The notes beneath the pieces were generated by a model. That model searched no databases, was not told where the DNA came from, and saw only the letters and a list, made by a program, of their open reading frames with translations. From contig CAVNUY010000004.1 in NCBI GenBank assembly GCA_963691655.1, forward strand, positions 248,001-312,000: DNA of 64,000 bases, read 5' to 3'. A program made the position numbers and the translations under genes. Source of the stretch: Toxonevra muliebris. Taxonomy: Eukaryota; Arthropoda; Insecta; Diptera; Pallopteridae. Numbering within the stretch: position 1 is the first letter of the stretch; each line of letters opens with the position of its first letter. Shown here piece after piece: positions 22,068 through 33,024 of this stretch.

Positions 22068-25016
22068 TTCACGAATGAAGAAATGCGCCTGGTTGGGCGA
22101 GAATACGGAGCGTTGTTCACAAATGATTAAATGCGCCTAGTAGGGCTAGAATACGGAGCGTGCAGAGCGTTGTTCACAAGTAATTAAATGCGCCTAGTAG
22201 GGCGAGAATACGGAGCGTGCAGAGCGTTGTTCACCAATGATTAAATGCGCCTAGTAGGGCGAGAATACGGAGCGTGCAGAGCGTTGTTCACAAATGATTA
22301 AATGCGCCTAGTAGGGCGAGAATACAGAGCGTGCAGAGCGTTGTTCACCAATGATTAAATGCGCCTAGTAGGGCGAGAATACGGAGCGTGCAGAGCGTTG
22401 TTCACCAATGATTAAATGCGCCTAGTAGGGCTAGAATACGGAGCGTGCAGAGCGTTGTTCACAAATAATTAAATGCGCCTAGTAGGGCGAGAATACGGAG
22501 CGTGCAGGGCGTTGTTCACAAATGATTAAATGCGCCTAGTAGGGCGAGAATACGGAGCGTGCAGAGCGTTGTTCACAAATAATTAAATGCGCCTAGTAGG
22601 GCGAGAATACGGAGCGTGCAGAGCGTTGTTCACCAATGATTAAATGCGCCTAGTAAGGCGAGAATACGGAGCGTGCAGAGCGTTGTTCACCAATGATTAA
22701 ATGCGCCTAGTAGGGCGAGAATACGGAGCGTGCAGAGCGTTGTTCACCAATGAAGAAATGCGCCTGGTTGGGCGAGAATACGGAGCGTGCAGAGCGTTGT
22801 TCACAAATAATTAAATGCGCCTCGTAGGGCGAGAATACGGAGCATGCAGAGCGTTGTTCACAAATAATTAAATGCGCCTAGTAGGGCGAGAATACGGAGC
22901 GTGCTGAGCGTTGTTCACCAATGAAGAAATGCGCCTGGTTGGGCGAGAATACGGAGCGTGCAGAGCGTTGTTCACAAATAATTAAATGCGCCTAGTAGGG
23001 CGAAAATACGGAGCGTGCAGAGCGTTGTTCACCAATGAAGAAATGCGCCTGGTTGGGCGAGAATACGGAGCGTGCAGAGCGTTGTTCACCAATGAAGAAA
23101 TGCGCCTAGTAGGGCGAGAATACGGAGCGTGCAGAGCGTTGTTCACCAATGAAGAAATGCGCCTGGTTGGGCGAGAATACGGAGCGTGCAGAGCGTTGTT
23201 CACTAATAATTAAATGCGCCTAGTAGGGCGAGAATACGGAGCGTGCAGAGCGTTGTTCACCAATGAAGAAATGCGCCTGGTTGGGCGAGAATACGGAGCG
23301 TGCAGAGCGTTGTTCACCAATGATTAAATGCGCCTAGTAAGGCGAGAATACGGAGCGTGCAGAGCGTTGTTCACCAATGATTAAATGCGCCTAGTAGGGC
23401 GAGAATACGGAGCGTGCAGAGCGTTGTTCACCAATGAAGAAATGCGCCTGGTTGGGCGAGAATACGGAGCGTGCAGAGCGTTGTTCACAAATAATTAAAT
23501 GCGACTAGTAGGGCGAGAATACGGAGCGTGCAGAGCGTTGTTCACCAATGATTAAATGCGCCTAGTAAGGCGAGAATACGGAGCGTGCAGAGCGTTGTTC
23601 ACAAATGATTAAATGCGCCTAGTAGGGCGAGAATACGGAGCGTGCAGAGCGTTGTTCACCAATGATTAAATGCGCCTAGTAGGGCGAGAATACGGAGCGT
23701 GCAGAGCGTTGTTCACCAATGATTAAATGCGCCTAGTAGGGCTAGAATACGGAGCGTGCAGAGCGTTGTTCACAAATAATTAAATGCGCCTAGTAGGGCG
23801 AGAATACGGAGCGTGCAGAGCGTTGTTCACCAATGATTAAATGCGCCTAGTAGGGCGAGAATACGGAGCGTGCAGAGCGTTGTTCACAAATGATTAAATG
23901 CGCCTAGTAGGGCGAGAATACAGAGCGTGCAGAGCGTTGTTCACCAATGATTAAATGCGCCTAGTAGGGCGAAAATACGGAGCGTGCAGAGCGTTGTTCA
24001 CCAATGAAGAAATGCGCCTGGTTGGGCGAGAATACGGAGCGTGCAGAGCGTTGTTCACCAATGAAGAAATGCGCCTAGTAGGGCGAGAATACGGAGCGTG
24101 CAGAGCGTTGTTCACCAATGAAGAAATGCGCCTGGTTGGGCGAGAATACGGAGCGTGCAGAGCGTTGTTCACAAATAATTAAATGCGCCTAGTAGGGCGA
24201 GAATACGGAGCGTGCAGAGCGTTGTTCACCAATGATTAAATGCGCCTAGTAAGGCGAGAATACGGAGCGTGCAGAGCGTTGTTCACCAATGATTAAATGC
24301 GCCTAGTAGGGCGAGAATACGGAGCGTGCAGAGCGTTGTTCACCAATGAAGAAATGCGCCTGGTTGGGCGAGAATACGGAGCGTGCAGAGCGTTGTTCAC
24401 AAATAATTAAATGCGCCTCGTAGGGCGAGAATACGGAGCATGCAGAGCGTTGTTCACAAATAATTAAATGCGCCTAGTAGGGCGAGAATACGGAGCGTGC
24501 TGAGCGTTGTTCACCAATGAAGAAATGCGCCTGGTTGGGCGAGAATACGGAGCGTGCAGAGCGTTGTTCACAAATAATTAAATGCGCCTAGTAGGGCGAG
24601 AATACGGAGCATGCAGAGCGTTGTTCACCAATGATTAAATGCGCCTAGTAGGGCGAGAATACGGAGCGTGCTGAGCGTTGTTCACCAATGAAGAAATGCG
24701 CCTGGTTGGGCGAGAATACGGAGCGTGCAGAGCGTTGTTCACAAATAATTAAATGCGCCTAGTAGGGCGAAAATACGGAGCGTGCAGAGCGTTGTTCACC
24801 AATGAAGAAATGCGCCTAGTAGGGCGAGAATACGGAGCGTGCAGAGCGTTGTTCACCAATGATTAAATGCGCCTAGTAAGGCGAGAATACGGAGCGTGCA
24901 GAGCGTTGTTCACCAATGATTAAATGCGCCTAGTAGGGCGAGAATACGGAGCGTGCAGAGCGTTGTTCACAAATAATTAAATGCGCCTAGTAGGGCGAGA
25001 ATACGGAGCGTGCAGG
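22068..25016. repeat. 57 bp satellite array, about 52 copies, with higher-order structure
   Basis: The unit is 57 bp, e.g. 'aatgattaaatgcgcctagt' followed by 'agggcgagaatacggagcgt' and 'gcagagcgttgttcacc'. Three interchangeable joints (aatgattaa, aataattaa, aatgaagaa) and two core variants (ctagtagg, ctggttgg) distinguish the copies. Because 57 is a multiple of three, both strands give spurious 19-residue repeat ORFs such as NNALHAPYSRPTRRISSLV. Rare variants recur at exact multiples of the unit: gaaaatacgg at 23002, 23971 and 24769 (17 and 14 units apart), and ctcgtagg at 22821 and 24417 (28 units). So blocks were duplicated. The first unit lacks 9 bp. Confidence 0.97.
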
Positions 25017-25514
25017 AATAGCTTGATGCGTCGCGGGCGTCCGAGTTTTAAAGTCACGGTTGTGAGAGGGGCGCCGGCCGGATGAACCGATCCAAGGCGT
25101 CTCTACTCGTTCCGTTATGTGCTCACCAGTCAGGTAGCGTCAAGTGGCGAGTGGCTGGGTACACCGCTCCGACGCGTCACTTGTCGCTTCCGCCTGATGC
25201 CCACCTTCGGTCCAATTGTAAAAGAAAATATAACTATGTCGTAAGCTACTCGCCTGTACTTATTCCGGTGCTCTGCTGTGATGATGCTAGCTCTGTATTT
25301 ATGTGCTGCTAGTTGTTCGAGAACAACCGTCTTCTACCGCTGCTCGATGATAACTAACTTGCCGCTGGTTGTTCTGTGACAACCGTCTTCCACTACTGCC
25401 TGGCGATTGCTGACTCACTCAGTATTGTGCGTGCCCCTTTTATATTTGACATGCTTCTTCCTCCTTATTTGTTTTCCTTTGCTGTGTTGGCACGCTCCCA
25501 TTGGCTGGCCTGAT
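25017..25514 (-). other. LTR sequence between satellite and hAT insertion
   Basis: This GC-richer LTR segment has a duplicated motif, 'gttgttc(g/t)gagaacaaccgtcttc'-like, at about 25311-25335 and 25367-25391. It contains inverted gttgttc/gaacaac arms. Promoter or enhancer activity would be expected in an LTR, but no specific element can be named. Confidence 0.4.
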
Positions 25515-25624
25515 CGTATGACCACGGTTGCCACGCCAAAATTTTTTTTGGGGCCAAAAGCAAAAGCAAAAAGGACCAAAATGGAAAAAAATGGACCAAA
25601 TTTTTTTTTAATTATTTGATTTAT

Positions 25625-27190
25625 TTAACAAGTAAATATAGCACATTGTAAAATGTGTATTACAATTTTATAATATTTTTTTTAGCGATTGCTATAGAAT
25701 ACATACATATATCACATCAAACTAAAACAAAAAAACCAAAAAAAGTGCTTTTTTTTTTTTTTTTTTTTTTTTTGGAGGAGGAAAGCATTGAGAGCCTCAG
25801 TCAGTGTGAGACTTCCACTCACCAAAACCACCTCACATGTCCGAACGGTGGAGCCCTCCTGGGACACCTACTGGTACTACGTCAGGAGGCCGTTGTGAGC
25901 ATTAACGCTCAAGCGTCTGTTAATTGTCATTCAGTCAGATTGTCTTCCTGTTTCAACCTCGCCCTCGGGATTGTGCGACGAGGTGGCTGTACTGTGTTGC
26001 ATATTATAAAGTTGCTGATGCTGTTGGTTCAGCCGATACTCCCTTTCTGCAGCTCGGAGTTTTGCCATTACTTGTACTGCAAACTGGCAGCCTGCTTGCC
26101 ATTTATCTTTTGACTCGCCCATTTGTGACAACAAGCTGGACGTTGTCAGTTCCACACCAAGGGCCTCCTTCAGAACCTCTCTTTCCGCGTCGAATCTCAC
26201 GCAGGAGCATAGAACGTGCTGTGCAGTCTCTTCTTCATTAGGGCACTCCGGGCAAAAGGGGGTGTCTATAATATTAAACCGGTGGAGGTAGTACCGGAAG
26301 CATCCATGTCCGCTAACTAGCTGTGTGAGGTGAAAATTTAAATCGCCGTGTTTGCGTTTCAGCCACTCTTCTATTTTGGGAATAAGGGCGAATGTCCATC
26401 GTCCTTTCGTGGACTGCTCCCATCTCTTCTGCCGTTCTTGTACCGACTTGGCTCTTTCCTCCGCTTTACGCTGGGCCGTTGGTTTTGCACCCTGTGTTGT
26501 GTGTAGGCCCTGCAACTCCTTGGCCAATAAGTCAATTGGCATTTTCCCAGCTAGTACGCATGCCGCATCATCTGAAACCGTTCTATATGCGCAAGTCACA
26601 CGCAGTGCGCTATGACGATACACGCGTCGTACTGCTTCTAGGTGCGTCGTTCTTGCATTCGCCCAGATTGGCGCCGCATAGAGCAAGACGGAGTCTATCA
26701 CCGTCGACAGGAGCATCCGCCTAGTGCCCTGTGCGCCGCCAATGTTTGGAAGTAGTCGGTTGAGTGCTCCATTAATCGCTGCTGCTTTTTTGCTGACCAT
26801 AGCTAAGTGCTCCTTAAAATTGATCCGTTGGTCAATAAGGACTCCGAGGTATCTTATGGCTGGTTGAGATACAACGTTATGCCCTCCAACGTTTACCACC
26901 ATTTGCTCCAGTTTTTTCCGCGCTGTGAGTAACACCACTTCTGTTTTTTCATTCATATAGCACATATGTAATAAAAGGTATATAAAAATTACTTATAATA
27001 TTTTAAGTGATTATTACATAGTACAAACATAAGTATATCACATTATATATTAGCAGAAAAAACAAAAAAGAAGTGCTTACAAACAAGTTCATATAGCACA
27101 TATGTATTAAAAGGTGTGTAAAAACTACTTATAATATTTTAAAAGATTGTTATATAGTAAAAACATATATCACATTAAACAATACCAAAA
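25625..27190. repeat. Three copies of a ~135 bp AT-rich unit, split by the R1 insertion
   Basis: A unit starting 'atatagcacatatgtaataa' and ending near 'gaagtgcttacaaacaagtt' occurs at about 25635-25750, 26955-27085 and 27092-27190. The R1 fragment sits between the end of the first copy and the start of the second, so it inserted into this short tandem array within the hAT element. Confidence 0.7.
25749..26965 (-). pseudogene. 5'-truncated R1-clade LINE, C-terminal ORF2 with poly(A)
   Basis: Reading leftward, an uninterrupted 344-codon frame (26965-25931) covers the end of the RT and C-terminal domain: TEVVLLTARKKLE, AIRYLGVLIDQRINFKEHL, then VSGHGCFRYYLHRF and the zinc finger CPECPNEEETAQHVLCSC. 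A 3' untranslated region and a 25-base poly(A) (poly(T) at 25749-25773 on +) follow. The intact frame suggests a recent insertion, truncated at its 5' end as is usual for LINEs. The nearest relative in the window is the R1 element at 4730-6890. Confidence 0.9.
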
Positions 27191-27339
27191 ACAACAACAA
27201 AAAATGGTTAGCAATTCAGATGCAAAGAAGAACATTTTTGGGACACGATAAATAAATCAAGTATGTCGACAAATCAAAAAATAACAGGGCAAAAAGTATA
27301 TTCTTTTACAGATGAAAGTCATTTTTGAAATCAGATATC

Positions 27340-27800
27340 AAAGAAAAAAGAAGATGTGTCTTGAAAGCCCAGAAATTTAGAAAAAAAACGGTATTCAAAA
27401 CCAAAAAACAGTGTCATATACTCCTCAACAGAATGGCGTTGCTAAATCTTTACTACTCAGTAGTATCTAAACCAAAGTAGATTTCGTCAGCAACTTAGAT
27501 GCTCTTTCATAGACCGGGTCTGTGTTTACATCTTTATCAGAAGCATGCAAAGACTTGGTGTGACTTCGGCCAATTTTGAGTGGATTTAATCAACAAATGA
27601 GCGCACCAACTAAGTTGTACGAAGACAAAGTAGCTTGAGACTGATTGAAGGAGAGAAGTTTTCAGTTTTCTGGCCAATAAAAGCACAAAGACGCGCGAGT
27701 TTGTTTTCAAAAGGACTAAGTAGATAAAAAGTTGCACCTACTGTCCGACCGAAAACATGATGGCAGACTTACTGACGAAGCCATTGCCAGCAGGCGTATT
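27340..27800 (+). pseudogene. Copia-like pol fragments (integrase and RNase H)
   Basis: YTPQQNGVAKS near 27418-27450 is the copia integrase signature, preceded by KKNGIQNQKTVS. About 30 bases later the sequence jumps to the RNase H end of pol: SEACKDLVWLR near 27537, TKLYEDKVA near 27612, and TYCPTENMMADLLTKPLP near 27737-27795. The reverse transcriptase between them is missing, and several stops and frameshifts are present. Both pieces lie inside the 3.3 kb hAT element. Confidence 0.8.
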
Positions 27801-28744
27801 GAAAAAAAGTTATTCTATTGTTTTCAAATTATTGGTAAATGTTCAGATTACACTTCTGATTGGGATTAAAAATCACTTTTTTTTTGACTCAAATTTTACC
27901 CGGTTCGGGTTCTTGTCGCTAAAATTTTTTCTAAAAATAGTAAAAATAACTAAAAAAAGATATGACTATAAATGAATACATCATGCATAAATTGCACTTG
28001 TGTCGCGTATATTAAAAGGTCTAGGTATTTGTATTCAAATAACATTTAAAAAAAGTAAAAAATTCGCGCGAAAAAGAACCAAAATGGCCACCGAATTTAG
28101 TGCGTCATGTATCCATTTAGTTTCTTTTATTTGTTATTTTACTATTTATTGAATACATTTTAATGCCAAAAATCCGTTTTTCGGGAAGGGCCTGCCCTCC
28201 CTAATTCAAATAAACAAAATTTGGGTCAAAAAAGTGATTTTTAACAAAATTCTCATCAAGTGTGTTCTGAAAAATTCCAAATAATTTTACTGCATTTAAT
28301 AAAGACACTATTTTGTTAAATATACTATTATAATATTAATAATCTAATTACCTTTTATTTTTTCGTTTTATAAATTTTTGTAATAAAAAATGAACTTTTT
28401 TTTCATTAAAACCAAATGAAATTCGTATTTCACTTGGAATAATATACAAAGACTCAAGTCCAATAATTTTACCTGTCACTGGTATCACATTCAATTGGCT
28501 GAGCATTGTCTCCTTCATCTGCAACTTTCGCCTTTTTGTTTATTAAAACTTAGAAAAAAAAACAACGAAAAAATTAAATAAATGGCAACAATTTATTGAT
28601 ATCATTTTATATCTTACTTTTCCAAATCAGTAATCGAATATTATCGACAGTGTTGCCTGCTTTCATTACTACAACTTTCTTACACTGATTTTGTTAACAT
28701 CACATTTTTTAGTCACAGAGTGACTCATACATTACATATGAAAG
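27801..28744. other. AT-rich interior of the hAT element
   Basis: No transposase domain or other element was recognised. Confidence 0.5.
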
Positions 28745-29019
28745 TTAATTACTTAATATTTTTGAAAAAGGACCAATTCAGAAAAAAAAGGACCAGCGGA
28801 CCAAACGAAAATAAATGGACCACTTTTTGTCCAAAAGGACCAAAGTGGCAACCGTGCGTATGACAATTCATTTTTGATAGACATTTGAATTTTATCGCAG
28901 TAGGCTTCTACATCATACGATCGTCCAGTTAGTTGTGTGTGCGCTGCTGGCAGCATAAATGGTAGTTGTTGTTGTCTATTATTTTGCTTACGTGACTTCT
29001 TTTCTTTTTATGCTGGTGC

Positions 29020-29118
29020 ACAGTGGCGGTGTTGATGTACAGTGGCGGTGTTGCTGTACAGTGGTACTGGTGTTGATGTACAGTGGCGGTGTTGGCACTG
29101 GTACAGGCCACAGTCGTA
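29020..29118. repeat. Short minisatellite at the LTR tip
   Basis: The phrase 'gtacagtggcggtgttg' repeats about four times at 18-27 bp spacing in the first 100 bp of the LTR (minus strand). It gives chance Thr/His/Pro-rich ORFs on both strands. Confidence 0.75.
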
Positions 29119-29159
29119 CATTGTGCGACCATAATTTGAGTCCCCAAATTTGCGTCGTC

Positions 29160-29853
29160 ACAGTGTCTATTTTAAAGTTATATTTTAGGAATATTAAATC
29201 GTGCTTGAAAAATTCTGGTACTGATAGTTGGTCATATTGAAGTATCTGAAATGTATTAACGGTATTGGTGAAATGCGTCGGGTACGCAGTGTTGGCTAGG
29301 TAGAGCCCAACGGATTGCATTTTGTTGAGCAAAATGTTTTCCCTCAAAATATTACTGCCAAAGTCCCCCGTAATGATTACGTTGCCGTACGCTAACGATA
29401 AATTTTCAATAATCGTCATGAGTGGATCAATGCCAATGCTACTATTAGGTCAGTACGCACGGCCAATAAGTGTTTTATTTGTTTCAGTCAATACTTCGAG
29501 GAAAATAAATTCAATATAGCTATCATATGAAGACTTACAACATAACTTACATTTAATACTATTTCTTACATATATAGCAACTCCACCAGCATGGCTCTCT
29601 CTATCTGCTCTAAAGATTTTGTATCCGTCAATTTCGAGAAGTGAATCATTTAAATTAGAAGAAAACCAAGTTTCAGATACACAAATAATATCTACACTTA
29701 ACCTTTCAAAAATATAGCGGAATTCAACGATTTTTTTACATACTTTGCGCGTTAATATGACATACGCTTAGACCTTTACGCTGTTTGTTTAGGATACGAA
29801 CCAGTTCGAAGCAATTTCCTTTGGAAAAACCTTTCTTTCTATGTGAATTTACC
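29160..29853 (-). pseudogene. LINE ORF2 N-terminus: endonuclease domain only
   Basis: From an ATG at 29853, the leftward frame shows the endonuclease landmarks in order: SVCHINAQSM, VDIICVSETWFSSNLNDSLLEIDGYKIFRADR, GGVAIYVRNS, then VIITGDFGSN (the catalytic GDFN motif with N changed to G) and SVPEFFKHDLIFL (the SDH position altered). One in-frame stop lies near 29441. The domain ends close to the gypsy-like LTR start at 29120; that insertion, or a deletion with it, removed the reverse transcriptase. Altered catalytic residues and the stop make it inactive. Likely a CR1/Jockey-group LINE. Confidence 0.8.
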
Positions 29854-30777
29854 ATTTTCAAAATGATTTAAAGTTGTATTAATAGCGCACGCAAGAGCTC
29901 TTCTTGGGTAAGCTAAATAATAAGAATTTTTACAAAAAAAAATAAAAATAAAAGTTTGGCTCAAAAACAAGAAAAATACAAAAAAAAAAAAAAACAAAGA
30001 GATACGAATCCATAGAAAACGTAGATGGTATTGCATTCCATTCTATCGTTTGCTATCTTTAGTTGAATATGGAATTTAACCAGCAAATCCTCCAAAAACA
30101 ATGTCAATAATGTCAACACACAAGCTAATACTAAAAAACATCGTAGAAATGATGCACAAAGACAAAAAATGCGTTAACATACATTGAAAACAATATTTTC
30201 TTATACAGTGTCAATTTGACACTTAGCTACAGACTGTGCTATCTGGCGGAGAAATCGATAACGAAAAAATGAGATTTAGATACGATTTAAAGCCGGAACT
30301 TCAGGTCGATAAGCAGTTGAAGTTGAAAATAGTGTCAATTGGACTCTAAAACCGGATTAAGGTTAAGTGAGAGAATTTATTGCGAAGTCTATTTCGCCGT
30401 TGCCGACTTTTTGATTCCAGTATATGAATCATTTCAGCTTAATCGTCAGAGCTGAACTCGCTGCTAGAAGAACTAGACGATTTAAAAACTGTAGGTACTA
30501 CTATGAAAAATAAAAATACAAATCTTTTATAATACCACTAAAATTTTCGTTTTCCATTGAAATTGAGATTTTTTACAATTTATAAAACACATGGTTTTGT
30601 TTACATCTATTCATTTTAAATTTGAATTTCGAACATCTGCGATTTAAGGATTTATGACTGCCTCGAGGCTGTAATAAGCCAGAATTAAATCTTTTGGTTA
30701 CTACCAAAATTTATCGGAGGCTAAGAATTTAGTTTAATCGCCGGGGTTACCACCACCCCAAGATAAAGATTTATTAA
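29854..30777. other. Non-coding flank of BEL element A
   Basis: No gene recognised. A T-rich ORF at 29839-30036 is compositional. A palindromic gtgtcaa-ttgacac phrase lies near 30208. Confidence 0.5.
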
Positions 30778-30782
30778 AGCAG

Positions 30783-30934
30783 TGTTCGAGCATAGAGAGA
30801 GGAGAGAGATAGCTTGAGTAGTAGTAGTCAGCAAACAGCGGAACGAAGCGGTCAGCGAAGCTGCGTGTTCATTTTATAATTAGAAATAAATTGAATAAAA
30901 AGAGGAAAGTTGAAATAAAATAATCTACAAAACA
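30783..30934 (+). repeat. 5' LTR of BEL element A
   Basis: The 152 bp LTR is about 97% identical to the 3' copy. It includes a GAGAGAGGAGAGAGA purine stretch and an AATAAA-like signal (about 30886-30900). I could not identify a confident primer binding site in the bases that follow. Confidence 0.95.
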
Positions 30935-31673
30935 TAATAATTTGGATAGGAAAGGTTTTATAGTGTATTTTTGGTGTTAAAAGTGAAAAAAAATAGGAAA
31001 AGTGTGAATATGAAGTGCTGAATTTGACCGCATTTCATTGCTTATTATGCGCACTTTGTTGTTGTTTGTGTGTACGAACGTCATAATTGCTTTTGTTTGT
31101 GTTTTGTTGTTGTTGCGCATAGTGCTTGCATATTTCCACCCCTAATTATTTCATTACATTGTGAAATAGTGTTGCAATAATTATTGTTGTTGCTTCGGTC
31201 GGTAAACGACTCGCGCAAACAAACTCAGTCAGCGGCGAAAGAGGAGAAATGTTTCAGCACTAGTATTCCATTCAGCTAACGCAACTGCGCATTCATTTCA
31301 GCAGTAAGCAACACTAATGCGTGAGCATGTAGCTTTCCTGTTCTTTGTTATTGTTCAGCGTATAAATGCATATTATACATTTATTGTATAGTGGAATTCA
31401 GCGAGCGTTTCGGTATTCAATATGTTCCTATGATTTTTTATGTTCCACGTTCGTTGCTATAAGCTATTAATTTCTCAAGGAATAATTTTTTATTTTTATG
31501 TGTATACATACATTTTATTGATGGCTTTGTTTCCTATTAGTTTAAGATTTCGTTCATAGACTCGCATCAAAGGTGTAAAGTGAATTTGAATTATTTTGTC
31601 TTGTATTAGCTAAACTTACATGCGTGAATATTCTATATAGGAGGAAATAAAAGGAGAATAGTGAGAAAAAAAA
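30935..31673 (+). other. 5' untranslated leader of BEL element A
   Basis: This is non-coding leader between the LTR and the first ATG-initiated ORF, rich in TTGTTGTTG runs. No ORF is credible. Confidence 0.6.
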
Positions 31674-31970
31674 ATGCCGAAAACAAAAGTGGCAAAGGCT
31701 GCGAAGAAAACAAGTGGTGGCAATTTAATTTCCAGTGAGAGCGAAACGACCGGAGGGCTGCAGGCTGCTGGAGGAAGGAAAAAAATCATTGTGGAAAAAG
31801 GAGCTAGAACTAGGAAGAGAAGCGGTGCGAATGGTGCGTATGTTAAATTTTTTGGTGCTGTAAGTGAGCTAAAATTTAAAGTGATGAAACGGAAAGGTAA
31901 GGTTGGGATGTACTATGGGGAAGCATTCGGCGACTTGATGATTGCGTTTTGTAGCGATTTTCGCCTGTAG
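31674..31970 (+). CDS. Basic leader ORF of BEL element A, candidate first gag exon
   Basis: This 98-codon ORF follows an A-rich Kozak-like context and is strongly basic (MPKTKVAKAAKKTS, then KKIIVEKGARTRKRS). At 31896/31897 it contains a consensus splice donor, AAAG|GTAAGG. A strong acceptor, cttcaatttattttcag, ends at 32983. Joining them would put residues 1-74 in frame with gag at 33025 with no stop, adding a basic N-terminus. Read without splicing, the ORF ends at 31970 in the minisatellite edge. Splicing is inferred; a chance ORF in the leader remains possible. Confidence 0.5.
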   Translation: MPKTKVAKAAKKTSGGNLISSESETTGGLQAAGGRKKIIVEKGARTRKRSGANGAYVKFFGAVSELKFKVMKRKGKVGMYYGEAFGDLMIAFCSDFRL

Positions 31971-31972
31971 CT

Positions 31973-32600
31973 TTATGAGTGCTTTTAGAAGCAACTTTCG
32001 GCGGCGACTTGAGTGTTTTAACAGCGACTTGATGAGTGCTTTTAGTAGCGATTTTCGGCGGCGACTTGTTGAGTGCTTTTAGCAGCGACTTTCGGCGGCG
32101 ACTTGATGAGTGTTTTTAGTAGTGATTTTCGTCGGCGATTGATGAGTGCCTTTAGCAGTGACTTTCGGCGGTGACTTGATGAGTGCTTTTAGTAGCGATC
32201 TTCGCCTGTGGTTTTGAGTGCCTTTAGAAGCGACTTTCGGCGGCGACTTGATGAGTGTTTTAGTGTCGATTTTCGGCGGTGACTTGATGAATGCTTTTAG
32301 TAGCGATTTTCGGCGGCGACTTGATGAGTGCTTTTAGTAGCGATCCTCGCCTGTGGCTTTATGAGTGCTTTTAGCAGCGACTTTCAGAGGCGACTTGATG
32401 AGTGTTTTAGAAGCAATTTTCGGCGACGACTTGATAAGTGCTTTAGAAGCAATTTTCGTCGGCAACTTGAAAAGCGGTTTTCGACAGCGATTTGATGGGA
32501 TATTCAATAGTGATCTTCGATGGCGTCTTGAAGAATGATTTTAGTAGCGACTTTACGAGCAATTCTCAGCAGCGATTTGATGAGCGGTTGTCGGTGGCAA
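31973..32600 (+). repeat. 37 bp minisatellite in the element A leader/intron
   Basis: About 13 copies of a 37 bp unit (tgatgagtgcttttagtagc + gattttcggcggcgact) run to about 32475, then decay through about 32960 as scattered 'gcgacttgatgag' phrases. Since 37 is not a multiple of three, the array cannot encode a protein repeat. It lies within the predicted intron. Confidence 0.88.
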
Positions 32601-33024
32601 CCTAATTAGAAATGTTTATTTTGAAGCAAATTGATTACAAATGTTTCTTTTAACATGACTTGTTGTGTAATTTTATTGACTCGTTGAAAGCTTGATGCGA
32701 GCAACTTGATGAGCGAATTTCGGAGAATTTGATGAGCAGTCTGATGAGCGATTTTCGATGTGATTTGGTAGCGACTTCATTAGGAATGTTTGTTTTGGAA
32801 CGACTTTTCGTGCAATTTTTATTTATACTCTGAAGACTTAATTATGAAAAATTTGCGACTTGACATTTAGTTGACTGCAGCCTGACTGCTACGATGTTAG
32901 AAGTAGTTTTGCAAGCGACTCTAGTATTCAAAGATTTTCCGCGACTTGATGAATATTATTAAGCATCTTCAATTTATTTTCAGCTGCGGGGCAGAACGCC
33001 ATTCCACAAGGGGAACTAGTTAGA

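Larger units (their letters stand above)
25523..28856. mobile_element. hAT-family transposon, 3334 bp, inserted in the LTR
   Basis: The terminal inverted repeats are CACGGTTGCCAC (25523-25534) and its exact complement (28845-28856). The flanking 8 bp duplication cgtatgac is perfect (25515-25522 and 28857-28864). Just inside both ends lie many GGACCA/TGGTCC motifs, such as 'ggaccaaaatgg' (left) and 'aaaggaccaaagtggc' (right), typical subterminal binding-site clusters. No transposase was recognised. The interior contains an R1 LINE tail and copia pol fragments, so the element is a non-autonomous carrier of other elements. Confidence 0.93.
21828..29120 (-). mobile_element. LTR of the gypsy-like element, expanded and interrupted
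   Basis: The minus-strand LTR begins TGTACGAC at 29120 and ends TCGTTACA at 21828, giving imperfect TGTA...TACA ends, with the primer site immediately after. Of its 7.3 kb, 3.3 kb is an inserted hAT element (25523-28856) and about 2.95 kb is a 57 bp satellite (22068-25016), so the underlying LTR is about 1 kb. Only one LTR is present: the body ends inside gag and no second copy is visible. The 29120 end is inferred from the terminal dinucleotides and from the LINE sequence that starts beyond it. Confidence 0.65.

Noticed and set aside
22068..25016. Regular 57 bp repeats looking like a CRISPR array
   Set aside because: Units are contiguous with no unique spacers, and the setting is a eukaryotic LTR; it is a satellite.
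28929..29240. His/Thr-rich and Val/Gly-rich ORFs on opposite strands
   Set aside because: They are translations of the short minisatellite at the LTR tip.
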